A DNA stretch of 64,000 nt from Rhodoblastus sp. 17X3 (GTDB lineage Bacteria > Pseudomonadota > Alphaproteobacteria > Rhizobiales > Beijerinckiaceae). This document shows, piece after piece, positions 54,991 to 63,945 of this stretch. Location: contig NZ_JASHHX010000011.1 of the NCBI RefSeq assembly GCF_030056575.1, positions 1-64,000 of the forward strand, written 5' to 3'. Below the pieces are notes generated by a model that saw only the letters and a program-made list of their open reading frames with translations, was not told the origin of the DNA and did no database searches. The position numbers and the translations under genes are program-made. Position 1 is the first letter of the stretch. Each line of letters begins with the position of its first letter.

Positions 54991-57522
54991 TCATGCCGCC
55001 ATTTCGACGATTTCACCAAGGGAATCGACGCCGGCGAGCAGAATCGCCCGGGCGCCCGCCGCAGCGAAATCGTCGTGCAGGAAATCGCGCGCGGTGCCGT
55101 CCTCCGCGAAAATCACGGTCAGGTCGGCATCGGCGGAAATCCGCGCCGCCTCCGAGTTCCAGCCCGACGCGACCAGCACAAAATCATAGGTCGATTGCAG
55201 CGCGTCGAGGATCAGGTCGAGATCGCCGGATTCGTCGCCGACCGCGCCACCCGACTGGATGATGTGCAGGCGCGAGGCGCCGTCGCGATAGATCGCTTCG
55301 GCGAAGGAGGCTTCGCCATGCAGCAATTGCGCAAGGCCGGGCTGGGCCTCATCGAATTCGTCGCGGCCGTCGGCGGACGCGAGGGCGTCGGCAAGGGATG
55401 CGTCGGCATGGTCGATCTGGACCAGAATGGCGCGGCCCTCTCGCGCCATGGCGCGGGCGAGCGCGAGGCTGGCGCAGGCGGAGGCCGATTCGGCGGCGCT
55501 GGCGACCAGAACCTTGGCCCCGCCGCCGGCGCGGGCGGCCGAGATCCGCTCGACAAGGGCGCGCGAGGCCGCATTGCGCGGACGCGGCGCCAGTTTGACC
55601 ATGACGTCGGGCGCCGCCTTAGGCTCGGGCTCGACCGCCGCCTCGGGCGCAACCTGCGCGACCGCTTGAGGCGCTGCCGGGACCGTGGCCTTAGCGACAA
55701 TTTGCGGCTCGGCTTGAGGCGCGATCCGGGCCGGCGCAGACGTTTCCCGGAGCGTGGGCGCAGGCCGCGATTCGCTTGACGCGGCTGGAGCGAGCGTTTT
55801 GGCCGGCGCCGCATATTCGGACACGGCCTGCTTGACCCGGATCAGCAAGCTGTCCGCCTTGGTCTTTTCGATAGGGGGGCGCTCCATACCGAAGCCGAAA
55901 ACAGCCTTTTTCAGCCCCGCGATCGTGGAATCGCCGACGGGCTCCGGCGCGGAGGCCGCGCCCGAAGGAGCGCCGAAGCCTTCGCCGGGCGACGCCTTCG
56001 CCGGAGCGGCGATCTCGCGCTCGGGGGCAAGCGCCGGCTTGATCGCGGCCCGGACAGTCCTCTTTTCGCTTTCCGGCTCGATCCGGGCGCGCTCGCGCTT
56101 CGGTTCGGTTCGCGCCCGTTCGCCGGACAGCTCCCGCGCCACGACATAGGCCGAGGAGAAGAACAGGCCCGCGATCGCTCCGAAAATCGTGATCGGCAGC
56201 TTCTTCGGGAAGACCGGCTGGCTCGGCGCCAGAGCGCGGGAAATGATGCGCGCGTCCGGCGGCGCCGAATCGGCGACGTCCCGCGACAGGGCGGCCTGAT
56301 ATTTTGCGGCGACGCTCGCGAGTTGGTCCTTCAGGATCTTGGCGTCGCGCTGCAGCTCCCGCAATTGTGCGGCGTCGGCGTTCGAGGCGCCAACCGCGCC
56401 CTTTTGCTCTTCGAGCAGGGCGGTGAGATTGGCGACCCGGGTCGCGGCGACGCGGGCGTCATTGTCCTGGCCGCGCGCGGCCTTTTCAACCGCCGCGCGA
56501 AGCTGCGTCTCAATATCCGACAATTGCGCCTCAAGGCCCTTGATGAGCGGATGGGCGGGCAGCAGCGTCCGCGATTCCAGCGCGAGCTGAGAACGCACCG
56601 CGACGCGCTGCTCCGCGATTCGCCGCACCAGATCATTGCTGGAAATTTCGCCGGCGTCGCCAAGGCGGCCCTGTTTCAGCAGATCACGCAGGCCGCGCGC
56701 CTTGGCTTCGGCCTCCGATTGCGCCGCGCGGGCCTCGGCGAGCTTGGTCGCGATCTCGCCCAGCTGCTGGGTCGGCACGGAGGTGTTTTCGCTGCTCTCA
56801 TAGAGGCCGGTGCGGGCGCGGAACGCCTCCATCCTGGCGTCGGCTTCGGCGACGCGCGTCTCGAGCGAGCCCATCAGCGGCCGCAGCGCTTGCGCGGCCT
56901 GGTGGGCGCCCTCGCGCTTCGCCTGCGATTTCAGGTCGATATAAAGTTCGGCGACGACATTGGCGCCGCGCGCGGCGAGGTCCGGATCGCGCGAGGTGAA
57001 CTCGATCTGAAGCACGCGCGTCTTGGACGGCGACATCACCGTGAGATGGTCGATGAAATTGGTCAGCAGGCGGTCGTCGGGCTGCTGGTCGAGCGACCTC
57101 CCGCCCAGCCCGAACAAGGCCAGCGGACGCATCAGGGAGGACAGGAAGGAAGCGTCGGGATCGAATTCCGGATTGCCCTTGAGGCCGAGCTTCTGAACGG
57201 CCTTGCGGGCCAGATCGCGCGACGTGAGAAGCTGGATCTGGCTGTTGATCGCCTCGGCGTCGAAATCCTGCGGCGCATTGGCGTCGCGCGATCCTTCGGG
57301 CGCCGCGCTGGTGAAATAGCTTTCCTGATTTTCGACGAGGATGCGCGCTTCCGCCATATAGCGCGGGCTGACCACGAGGCAGAACAGGAGCGCCGCCGCG
57401 GCGGCGCCGAGCGTCGCCTGCGCAATGAGCCGCTTGTTGCGGCCGAGCGCCGCCGTGACGCCGTTGAGGTCGATTTCCCCACGTCCGCCGACTGCCTCAG
57501 AATCGAATTCCCGCGCGCCCAT
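54991..57522 (-). CDS. Wzz/GumC-type polysaccharide co-polymerase with degenerate tyrosine-autokinase-like domain
   Basis: This 843-residue protein has a Wzz domain after a first membrane helix (LGAAAAALLFCLVVSPRY, about 40-57), a large periplasmic coiled-coil region (LGEIATKLAEARAAQSEAEA and others, about 230-430) and a second helix near 445-465. It ends in a long Ala/Pro-rich linker and a C-terminal ATPase-like fold (about 655-843). The ATPase fold lacks the P-loop Lys (VASAAESASACASLALARAM) and the Walker B Asp (YDFVLVASG), and no C-terminal Tyr cluster is seen, so it is probably a non-kinase relic. It should set polysaccharide chain length. ATG 57522 follows GGAG. It is divergent from the Wza-like gene. 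Confidence 0.88.
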   Translation of the reverse strand: MGAREFDSEAVGGRGEIDLNGVTAALGRNKRLIAQATLGAAAAALLFCLVVSPRYMAEARILVENQESYFTSAAPEGSRDANAPQDFDAEAINSQIQLLTSRDLARKAVQKLGLKGNPEFDPDASFLSSLMRPLALFGLGGRSLDQQPDDRLLTNFIDHLTVMSPSKTRVLQIEFTSRDPDLAARGANVVAELYIDLKSQAKREGAHQAAQALRPLMGSLETRVAEADARMEAFRARTGLYESSENTSVPTQQLGEIATKLAEARAAQSEAEAKARGLRDLLKQGRLGDAGEISSNDLVRRIAEQRVAVRSQLALESRTLLPAHPLIKGLEAQLSDIETQLRAAVEKAARGQDNDARVAATRVANLTALLEEQKGAVGASNADAAQLRELQRDAKILKDQLASVAAKYQAALSRDVADSAPPDARIISRALAPSQPVFPKKLPITIFGAIAGLFFSSAYVVARELSGERARTEPKRERARIEPESEKRTVRAAIKPALAPEREIAAPAKASPGEGFGAPSGAASAPEPVGDSTIAGLKKAVFGFGMERPPIEKTKADSLLIRVKQAVSEYAAPAKTLAPAASSESRPAPTLRETSAPARIAPQAEPQIVAKATVPAAPQAVAQVAPEAAVEPEPKAAPDVMVKLAPRPRNAASRALVERISAARAGGGAKVLVASAAESASACASLALARAMAREGRAILVQIDHADASLADALASADGRDEFDEAQPGLAQLLHGEASFAEAIYRDGASRLHIIQSGGAVGDESGDLDLILDALQSTYDFVLVASGWNSEAARISADADLTVIFAEDGTARDFLHDDFAAAGARAILLAGVDSLGEIVEMAA

Positions 57523-57572
57523 CGCACACTCCATTAACCATGCGAAAATCTAGGGGCGCATGGTTGAGGTCA

Positions 57573-57737
57573 GGTTAACCAAAAGGTTCGGATTGCGCAT
57601 ACCGGCGAGTTTTTGCGCCGCACACAAACCAACAGGCCGAATTTTCCATTTCCTTTCCGATTGTTAGCAAACAGCCCGCCGGAATTGGAAAGCTGTTCAA
57701 AACGTTAAAGGCAAAGCTTTGTTAACCATGAAAGGTT
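57573..57737. promoter_or_regulatory. Repeated GTTAACCA...AAGGTT motif between the divergent polysaccharide genes
   Basis: GGTTAACCAAAAGGTT lies at 57573-57588 and GTTAACCATGAAAGGTT at 57721-57737, with an ATTAACCATG sequence closer to the co-polymerase start. The spacing suggests two binding sites for one regulator in the 264-base divergent region; no known factor is identified. Confidence 0.4.
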
Positions 57738-57786
57738 AGGTTCTCGACGTGGCCGCGGCGATGCGGCGCCGATTCAGGTCGAAAAA

Positions 57787-58347
57787 ATGCGCCGATCCCT
57801 GCTCATTGTCTGTCTCGCCTTGTCGGCCCTGCTCCAGGGTTGCGCCGATGCGCGCCGGAATCCGGCGGGCTTCCAAGCCTATGCGGACACGCCTTATACG
57901 CTCGGCCCCGGCGACCGGCTGCGCGTGATCGTGTTTGGCCAGGATTCGCTCAGCAATTCCTTCGCGGTGGACAGCTCTGGCCAGATCGCCATGCCGCTGA
58001 TCGGCGTCGTGCCCGCGACGGGCCGCACCCCCGCCCAACTCGCCCGCGAGATCGAGACGCGCCTGCGCAACGGCTATGTGCGCGAGCCGCGCGTTTCCGT
58101 CGAGGTCGAAGCCTACCGCCCCTTCTTCATCCTCGGCGAAGTGACCACCTCCGGCCAATATCCCTTCGTCAACGGCATGAGCGTCGAAACCGCCGTGGCG
58201 ATTGCTGGCGGCTATACCCCGCGCGCCCGCAAGGACATGGCCCAGATCACCCGCACCCGGGACGGCCGCACCGTCACAGCAGACGCTCCGATGAACATGC
58301 CCATCCGCCCCGGCGACACGATCTACATTCAGGAGCGGTTTTTCTGA
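57787..58347 (+). CDS. Polysaccharide export lipoprotein (Wza/GumB family)
   Basis: This 186-residue outer-membrane polysaccharide export protein has a lipoprotein signal (LALSALLQGC, lipobox Cys at about 19), a Poly_export domain starting YTLGPGDRLRVIVFGQ (about 37-52) and a SLBB domain (FFILGEVTTSGQYPFVNGM, about 117-135). It should form the outer-membrane channel together with the divergent co-polymerase. Short of the C-terminal helix of E. coli Wza, as common in alphaproteobacteria. Confidence 0.93.
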   Translation: MRRSLLIVCLALSALLQGCADARRNPAGFQAYADTPYTLGPGDRLRVIVFGQDSLSNSFAVDSSGQIAMPLIGVVPATGRTPAQLAREIETRLRNGYVREPRVSVEVEAYRPFFILGEVTTSGQYPFVNGMSVETAVAIAGGYTPRARKDMAQITRTRDGRTVTADAPMNMPIRPGDTIYIQERFF

Positions 58348-58498
58348 TAGACATTTTTTTATGAATATCAGTAAGTTACAGATATATTATCATCATTGAC
58401 GTGAGCTTTGTGGAAACGCCCTTTCCGCCTCCGAGACGCCGGGCCTCTTTTTTAAGATTCGTCGGCTACAAGAGGCGGGATTGTGGAATCCGGGCCTC

Positions 58499-59665
58499 AT
58501 GAATCCTCGCGAGCGGAGCTTACGCATCCTGCATGTGTTGCGGGCGCCTGTCGGCGGCCTGTTTCGGCATGTTCTGGACCTCGCGTCGGAGCAGGCGCGA
58601 CGCGGCCATGAAGTCGGCCTGATCATGGACTCGACCACCGGCGGCGAACAGGCCAGGAGCCAGCTCGCGCGGCTCGCTCCCGCGCTCCGGCTCGGCGCGA
58701 CGCGCATTCCCATGCGGCGGGAGCCGCATCCCGGCGACGTCGCCGCGATCCTGCGCGTCTGGCGCGAAATCGGGCGGCTGAGGCCCGACGTCGTTCACGG
58801 CCACGGCTCGAAGGGCGGCCTCTATACCCGGGCGACCCGCTTCCTGCCCTGCCCCGGGCGCCCGCTGCGGGTCTATACGCCGCATGGCGGCAGCTTTCAT
58901 CCCCGGCGCGGCCACGATCTCTATCTCGCGGTCGAACGGCTGGCGGCGCGCCGGACCGACCTGCTGCTGTTCGAGAGCGATTACATCGCCGGGCGCTATG
59001 CCGCGAGCGTCGGCCCTACACGGGCGCTGCAATGCGTCGCCAAGAACGGATTGCGGCCGGAGGAATTCGCACCCGCCCCGGCGGGACTGGACGGCGCGGA
59101 ATTCGTCTATGTCGGCGAGCTTTCGAGCTTCAAGGGCGTCGACGTGCTGATCCAGGCTCTCGCCGCGATCCATGCGGGCGGCCAGGCGACGCCGCGGCTG
59201 GTCGTCGTCGGCTCGGGCTGCGAATCCCAAAAGCTCGCGGCCCTCGTCGAACAATTGGGCCTGAACGCCCATGTCGGATTTTACGGCGTGCTGCCGGCGC
59301 GCGACGCCTTCACGCTCGGCCGGATCGTGGTGGCGCCGAGTCGCGCCGAATCCCTGCCCTATATCGTGATGGAGGCGATCGCCGCCGACAAGACCGTCAT
59401 CGCCACCGATGTTGGCGGCGTCGGCGAGATTTTCGGACCCTTGCGCGACAAGCTGGTCCCGCGCGACCAGCCGGAGACGCTGGCCCGCGCGATGCTCGCC
59501 GCGTTGGGCCAGGACGAGGCCAAGGCGGCGGCCGAGCGCGCCGTTCTGTCGCGCCATGTGGCGAGCCATTTCAGCGTCAAGGTCATGGCGGATTGCATTC
59601 TCGCCGCCTATGAACTGGCGCTGGCGCGCCGGGACGGCCCCTCTCTCGCCGAGGCGAAGCCATGA
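58499..59665 (+). CDS. Glycosyltransferase family 4 protein
   Basis: This 388-residue GT-B enzyme has an N-terminal acceptor domain (RILHVLRAPVGGLFRHVLDL) and a C-terminal nucleotide-sugar domain with VYVGELSSFKGVDVLIQAL and the PSRAESLPYIVMEAIAAD motif (E-x7-E). It adds a sugar in the polysaccharide pathway; the sugar is unknown. ATG 58499 is chosen; a TTG at 58481 would add six residues. It overlaps the next gene by 4 bases. The 151 bases before it are AT-rich (58348-58410), unlike the rest of the window. Confidence 0.88.
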   Translation: MNPRERSLRILHVLRAPVGGLFRHVLDLASEQARRGHEVGLIMDSTTGGEQARSQLARLAPALRLGATRIPMRREPHPGDVAAILRVWREIGRLRPDVVHGHGSKGGLYTRATRFLPCPGRPLRVYTPHGGSFHPRRGHDLYLAVERLAARRTDLLLFESDYIAGRYAASVGPTRALQCVAKNGLRPEEFAPAPAGLDGAEFVYVGELSSFKGVDVLIQALAAIHAGGQATPRLVVVGSGCESQKLAALVEQLGLNAHVGFYGVLPARDAFTLGRIVVAPSRAESLPYIVMEAIAADKTVIATDVGGVGEIFGPLRDKLVPRDQPETLARAMLAALGQDEAKAAAERAVLSRHVASHFSVKVMADCILAAYELALARRDGPSLAEAKP

Positions 59666-60960
59666 CCGGCGCCGACTTCACCGGGGCCGATTTGGCTGCG
59701 CCCCGAGCAGCCCTGCGTTGGAGCCTCGATTACCGCAAGCTTCTCAACGTCTTCTTCTGGCTGACCATGTTCAGCGGCTCGGTGGTCTTCATCGAACCCT
59801 CGCCTTACGACATCCTGATCCTGATCACCATCGCGCTCTGGGCGGCCGGCGGCTTCACCGTGCATCGCGCGATCCTGCCCATGGCGCTGTTCCTGTCGCT
59901 CTGGACGCTTGGCGGCTACATCGCGCTGATCCCCTATTGGCATGAGGAAGACCCCGTCAGCTTCATGCATCACACCTTGTTCATCACCACGACTGGCCTG
60001 TTTTTCGCTCTTTTCCTGTCGCAGGAGACCTCGCGGCGCGCCGAACTGCTGCTGAACGGCTATGCGGCCTCCTGCGTCCTCGCGGCGGTGATTGCGGTCG
60101 CCGGCTGGTCCGGCGCCTTGGGCGACGACAGCGACTGGACGCTGAGCGGACGCGCCATGGCGCCGTTCAAAGACCCCAATGTGCTGGGCTCCTATCTCGT
60201 CACCGGCGTGCTTTATCTGGTGCAGCTCCTGCTGCTGGGCCGAACCCGCCGCTCGTGGCTGGTCGTTCCGAGCCTCGCCCTCATCGTCACCGCGCTCTTT
60301 CTGACCTTTTCGCGCGGCTCCTGGGGGGCGACCATCGTGTCCCTCGTCATGGTCGTCGCCTTCCTGTTCAAGACCACCGACAGCCGCGCCCTGCGCCTGC
60401 GCATCATGGCCGGCGCGTCAGCGGTTTTTGTCATCGGCGCGATCGGCTTGATGGGCGCGCTCAGCATTGAAAGCGTGCGCGACTTCTTCTTCGAGCGCGC
60501 GGCCCTGACGCAGGATTACGACGGCGGCCCGAACGGGCGTTTCGGCAACCAGCTCCGTTCGATCCCGATGCTATTCGACCTGCCCAACGGCTTCGGGCCG
60601 CTGCGCTTCCGCCTGACCTTCGGGCTGGAGCCGCATAATTCCTATATCAACGCCTTCGCCTCGAACGGCTGGCTCGGCGGCTTCGCCTTCATCGCATTGG
60701 CGTTCTCGACCTTTTTCGTCGGCTTCCGCCAATGCCTGACGCGCCACCCCTTCATGCGCCCGGCGCAGGTGCTCTTTGCCGCGACCTTCGTGTTTTTCAT
60801 GCAGGGCCTCCAGATCGATATCGACCATTGGCGCATGTTCTACGTCTCGCTCGGCGCCGTGTGGGGCATCGAGGCCGCCCGGCAACGCTGGTTGCGCGAA
60901 GGCCTCGCGCAAGCTGGCGAGCGCCCGGAGCTGCCGGGCGCCGAACAGATCCCGCATTAG
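59662..60960 (+). CDS. O-antigen ligase/polymerase-like membrane protein
   Basis: This 432-residue protein has about eleven or twelve membrane helices and a Wzy_C-like periplasmic loop with the conserved GFGPLRFRLTFGLEPHNSYIN pattern (split: GFGPLRF, then EPHNSYINAFASNGWLGG), including the His-Asn-x-Tyr motif of O-antigen ligase family proteins. It probably polymerises or ligates the polysaccharide made by the neighbouring glycosyltransferases. ATGA overlap with the upstream gene indicates coupling. Confidence 0.82.
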   Translation: MTGADFTGADLAAPRAALRWSLDYRKLLNVFFWLTMFSGSVVFIEPSPYDILILITIALWAAGGFTVHRAILPMALFLSLWTLGGYIALIPYWHEEDPVSFMHHTLFITTTGLFFALFLSQETSRRAELLLNGYAASCVLAAVIAVAGWSGALGDDSDWTLSGRAMAPFKDPNVLGSYLVTGVLYLVQLLLLGRTRRSWLVVPSLALIVTALFLTFSRGSWGATIVSLVMVVAFLFKTTDSRALRLRIMAGASAVFVIGAIGLMGALSIESVRDFFFERAALTQDYDGGPNGRFGNQLRSIPMLFDLPNGFGPLRFRLTFGLEPHNSYINAFASNGWLGGFAFIALAFSTFFVGFRQCLTRHPFMRPAQVLFAATFVFFMQGLQIDIDHWRMFYVSLGAVWGIEAARQRWLREGLAQAGERPELPGAEQIPH

Positions 60961-60985
60961 CAGCAAGATCGGGTTCAGGTGCGCC

Positions 60986-62179
60986 ATGCCGTTGAAACTG
61001 AGATGGTTGAATGAAGATCTCATCGCCAACAAAGGCATTGGTCCGGGATTTCACTTCCTCCGGCATGCCCTTTCGCTGATCATCGTCGCGCATCATTGCC
61101 GCATCGCCGTTTTCGGCGTGCAAGGCGCGACGCCCGGTTATGTGAAAGGCGCTCCCATCGGCGAGCAGCTATCCTCTCATCTTTCGCCCGGGCTGCTGCT
61201 GGTGGAATTGAGCCGGCCCGCCCTTTTTTCACTGGTCGGGCTCTTTTTCGCGCTCAGCGGATTTCTGGTCTTCGCAAGCGCGGCGCGCGCCCCGGACATC
61301 AAGACGTTTTTCGGCAATCGCGCGCTGCGCCTGCTGCCGGCGCTTTCCGTCGAGGTCGCCTTGTCGGCGCTGATCCTCGGGCCGCTCGTGACGGAATTGC
61401 CGCTCAGGGCCTATTTCAGCGATCCCCAGTTTTTTCGCTATTTCGGCAATATCGTCGGAGAAGTGACTTTCACGCTGCCCGGAGTCTTCCTCCACAATCC
61501 CTGGCCCGATCTCGTCAACGCCAACCTTTGGACGCTGCCGCCCGAACTTGGCTGCTATTTGCTCATGCTGGCGATGCTGGCCAGCGGACTGACCAGCAAA
61601 AGGCGGCTGCTGGGCGCGCTCACGCTCGCGGCCCTGATCGCGTTCCAGCTTCTGGAAATAGCGGCGCCCGACCTCCTCCCGGTCAGGGCGGATTCGACCC
61701 ATTTCACGCCTTGGTTCATCGTCTTTCTGTTCGTCGTGGGGGCGGCTTTTTTCGCAAACGCCGACCTGATCCCGCTCCATCCGCTTTTTTTCCTCGGGGC
61801 GGCGGGGGTTTATTGGGCGTTGATGCTGCTGGGAGTCCTGCAATGCGTGGCGGGCGTCTTCCTCGCCTATTGCATGGTCTATATCGGCATGGCGGGCTTT
61901 GGCTGGTTCGACCGGCTGCTGAAAATGGATCTGTCCTACGGAACCTATCTCTATGGATTTCCGCTGACGCAGGCCTCGGTCTATTTCCTTCTGCCCGCCC
62001 TGCGCGATTTCAGCCATCTGACCCAATATGCGATCATCCTGCCGCTGGTGATCGGCGCGACGGCGTTATTCGCCATGTCCTCATGGATCTTCATCGAAAA
62101 GCCGGCCTTGAGCCTCCGGCGGCATCTGGTCAGGGAACCCGCGCCGAATCTGAGCGAGGCAGGGGCGCGCGTGAGCTGA
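60986..62179 (+). CDS. Acyltransferase family 3 membrane protein
   Basis: This 397-residue multi-helix protein belongs to the acyltransferase 3 (OafA/ExoZ-like) family: N-terminal FHFLRHALSLIIVAHHCRIA with the catalytic His region, FFALSGFLVF, and FFGNRALRLLPAL, the typical R-x10-H-like and SGFL motifs. It likely acetylates or succinylates the polysaccharide in the membrane. ATG 60986 was chosen; the longer open frame runs through the ligase gene. It begins 26 bases after the ligase gene. Confidence 0.88.
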   Translation: MPLKLRWLNEDLIANKGIGPGFHFLRHALSLIIVAHHCRIAVFGVQGATPGYVKGAPIGEQLSSHLSPGLLLVELSRPALFSLVGLFFALSGFLVFASAARAPDIKTFFGNRALRLLPALSVEVALSALILGPLVTELPLRAYFSDPQFFRYFGNIVGEVTFTLPGVFLHNPWPDLVNANLWTLPPELGCYLLMLAMLASGLTSKRRLLGALTLAALIAFQLLEIAAPDLLPVRADSTHFTPWFIVFLFVVGAAFFANADLIPLHPLFFLGAAGVYWALMLLGVLQCVAGVFLAYCMVYIGMAGFGWFDRLLKMDLSYGTYLYGFPLTQASVYFLLPALRDFSHLTQYAIILPLVIGATALFAMSSWIFIEKPALSLRRHLVREPAPNLSEAGARVS

Positions 62180-62192
62180 AAGCGGCGCTGGA

Positions 62193-63446
62193 TCACGCCG
62201 CCGTCGCGCGGCGCCGCCCGAGTATCTCGTGATAGATCGCGCCGACGCGCCTCACATGACGCTCCAGCGTCGGCGGGTCGACCCAGAACCGGTCATAGCT
62301 GGCGTCCGACATCGACGCCACGAGAGCATCGTCCTTGGCCTTGACCAGAGCCCGCGCCAGCGACTCCACATTGGCGCTCTCGAACCACAGCCCCGTCTCG
62401 CCATCATCAACTTCCTCGCGGCCCGCGCAGCCGTCGGAGACGATGACGGGCGTGGCCATGGCCTTGGCCTCCAGCACGGTCAGCGGCTGGCCCTCGTACC
62501 ACAGGGACGGAAAGACCAGCGCGCGCGCGCGGCGCATCAGCAATTTGATCTCGCCGGCCGATTTCCAGCCCAGCAGCCGCGCCTCCGGATATCTCTCGCG
62601 CAATTGCGCGGCGGCGGGACCGTCGCCGGCGAAAACCGGCGTGACGCCCGCCTTTCGCGCGGCCTCCGCGAAGAGGAACAGGCCTTTTTCGGTCGAGAGC
62701 CGCCCGACGAACAGAAAATTTCCAGTTGCTGGCGTGGTCTTGCGGCCCAGATCGAGGCAATCGATCGGATTGGAGACGGAATGGACGCGCGCGCCCTCCG
62801 GCAGTCGCCGCGACACCACCCCCGCCTGGAAGCGCGAGATCAGGATGAAATCCTCGAAGGTCCGGGGCAGCCCGGCGACGCGCTCCATCACGACCTGCCG
62901 GAGGTTGCGCCAGAGCTTCTGCGTATAGGCGCGGGAGTCGCAGTGGGTCGCCCAGCAGGCTGCTGAGAGCGGCTCCAGCTTGCAGACATGATTGTCGGGG
63001 AAATTGTAGAAGCCGCCATTGGGACAGAACATGAAATATTCGTGCATCGTATAAAGGGCTGGCAGGCCCGAGCGCCTGATCGGCTGCGCGATGGCGGCCG
63101 AAAGGGCCTTGGCCCAGCCATGCACGTGGACGATGGTGTTTTCGCGCGGCAGGCGGTCAAGCAGCCTCCCCATTTCGGCGGCGGCATGGAAATTCCACAC
63201 GCCCTGCACGGCGGCGGCGCCTTTGGACGAACTGCCGAGCAGATCGGGCTGGTGGAGGCAGACCACCTCCACGCCTTCCTCGGCGAGGCGCGGATCGACC
63301 GGCGCGGCGGCCGCGAAGACGATCGGGTTGTAGCCCGCACGCTTCAGCCCGAGCGCGCTTTCGAGCGCGACCTTGGCCTGCCCGCCCGTGATCGAGGCGT
63401 GATCGATCGCGATGACGATATTGATGCAGGAACCCGTTTCGCTCAT
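62193..63446 (-). CDS. Glycosyltransferase family 4 protein
   Basis: This 417-residue GT-B enzyme has an N-terminal ITGGQAKVALESALGLKRAG segment, a central EYFMFCPNGGFYNFPDNHVC region with cysteines, and the C-terminal FVGRLSTEKGLFLFAEAAR and VFPSLWYEGQPLTVLEAKAM motifs (E-x7-E nucleotide-sugar site). It is convergent with the acyltransferase gene (13 bases between stops) and belongs to the same polysaccharide cluster by position. Confidence 0.87.
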   Translation of the reverse strand: MSETGSCINIVIAIDHASITGGQAKVALESALGLKRAGYNPIVFAAAAPVDPRLAEEGVEVVCLHQPDLLGSSSKGAAAVQGVWNFHAAAEMGRLLDRLPRENTIVHVHGWAKALSAAIAQPIRRSGLPALYTMHEYFMFCPNGGFYNFPDNHVCKLEPLSAACWATHCDSRAYTQKLWRNLRQVVMERVAGLPRTFEDFILISRFQAGVVSRRLPEGARVHSVSNPIDCLDLGRKTTPATGNFLFVGRLSTEKGLFLFAEAARKAGVTPVFAGDGPAAAQLRERYPEARLLGWKSAGEIKLLMRRARALVFPSLWYEGQPLTVLEAKAMATPVIVSDGCAGREEVDDGETGLWFESANVESLARALVKAKDDALVASMSDASYDRFWVDPPTLERHVRRVGAIYHEILGRRRATAA

Positions 63447-63516
63447 GAATGCTCCCGCCGCGCGGCGTTGGTGCGCGGATTATCGCTGACAAGAATTTTC
63501 GGAAGGCTAATTGGAC

Positions 63517-63897
63517 ATGAATAAAGCCCTCGGCGTTCTTAATGCTTGCGCAGGCCTGTTCGGAGCTTGCGGCGTCGCGGCGGCGGCCGCCGCGGCGCAT
63601 CTGCCGGGCGGCGAGCATCTGAACGCCGTCGCCCTGATCCTGCTGGCCCATGCGGCGGCGCTGCTCGCTTTGACGCCCCGCGCGCGGCCAGGCGAACCGG
63701 TCGCCCGGCTCTGGCTTGCCTCGGCCGTCGCCCTCGCCGTGGGAGCCGCGCTGTTTTCGTCCGACGTCGCCTTGCTGACGCTGCGCGGCGCGCGCCTCTT
63801 TCCGATGGCCGCGCCGACCGGCGGAACGATCCTGATCCTAGGCTGGCTCGTCGCGTTTCTCGCTGGAATGACAGGGCTTTCGCGGCGCTACCGTTAA
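63517..63897 (+). CDS. DUF423 membrane protein
   Basis: This 126-residue protein has four membrane helices of the DUF423 family, with an FSSDVALLTL and MAAPTGGTILILGWLVAFLA pattern matching the family end. The function is unknown. The ATG at 63517 is chosen; a TTG at 63511 is also possible. It is divergent from the glycosyltransferase gene. Confidence 0.85.
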   Translation: MNKALGVLNACAGLFGACGVAAAAAAAHLPGGEHLNAVALILLAHAAALLALTPRARPGEPVARLWLASAVALAVGAALFSSDVALLTLRGARLFPMAAPTGGTILILGWLVAFLAGMTGLSRRYR

Positions 63898-63945
63898 TTA
63901 ACGGCGAGGCGTTATCGTCCCAGCCGCTCCACCCACGGGTCCGGG

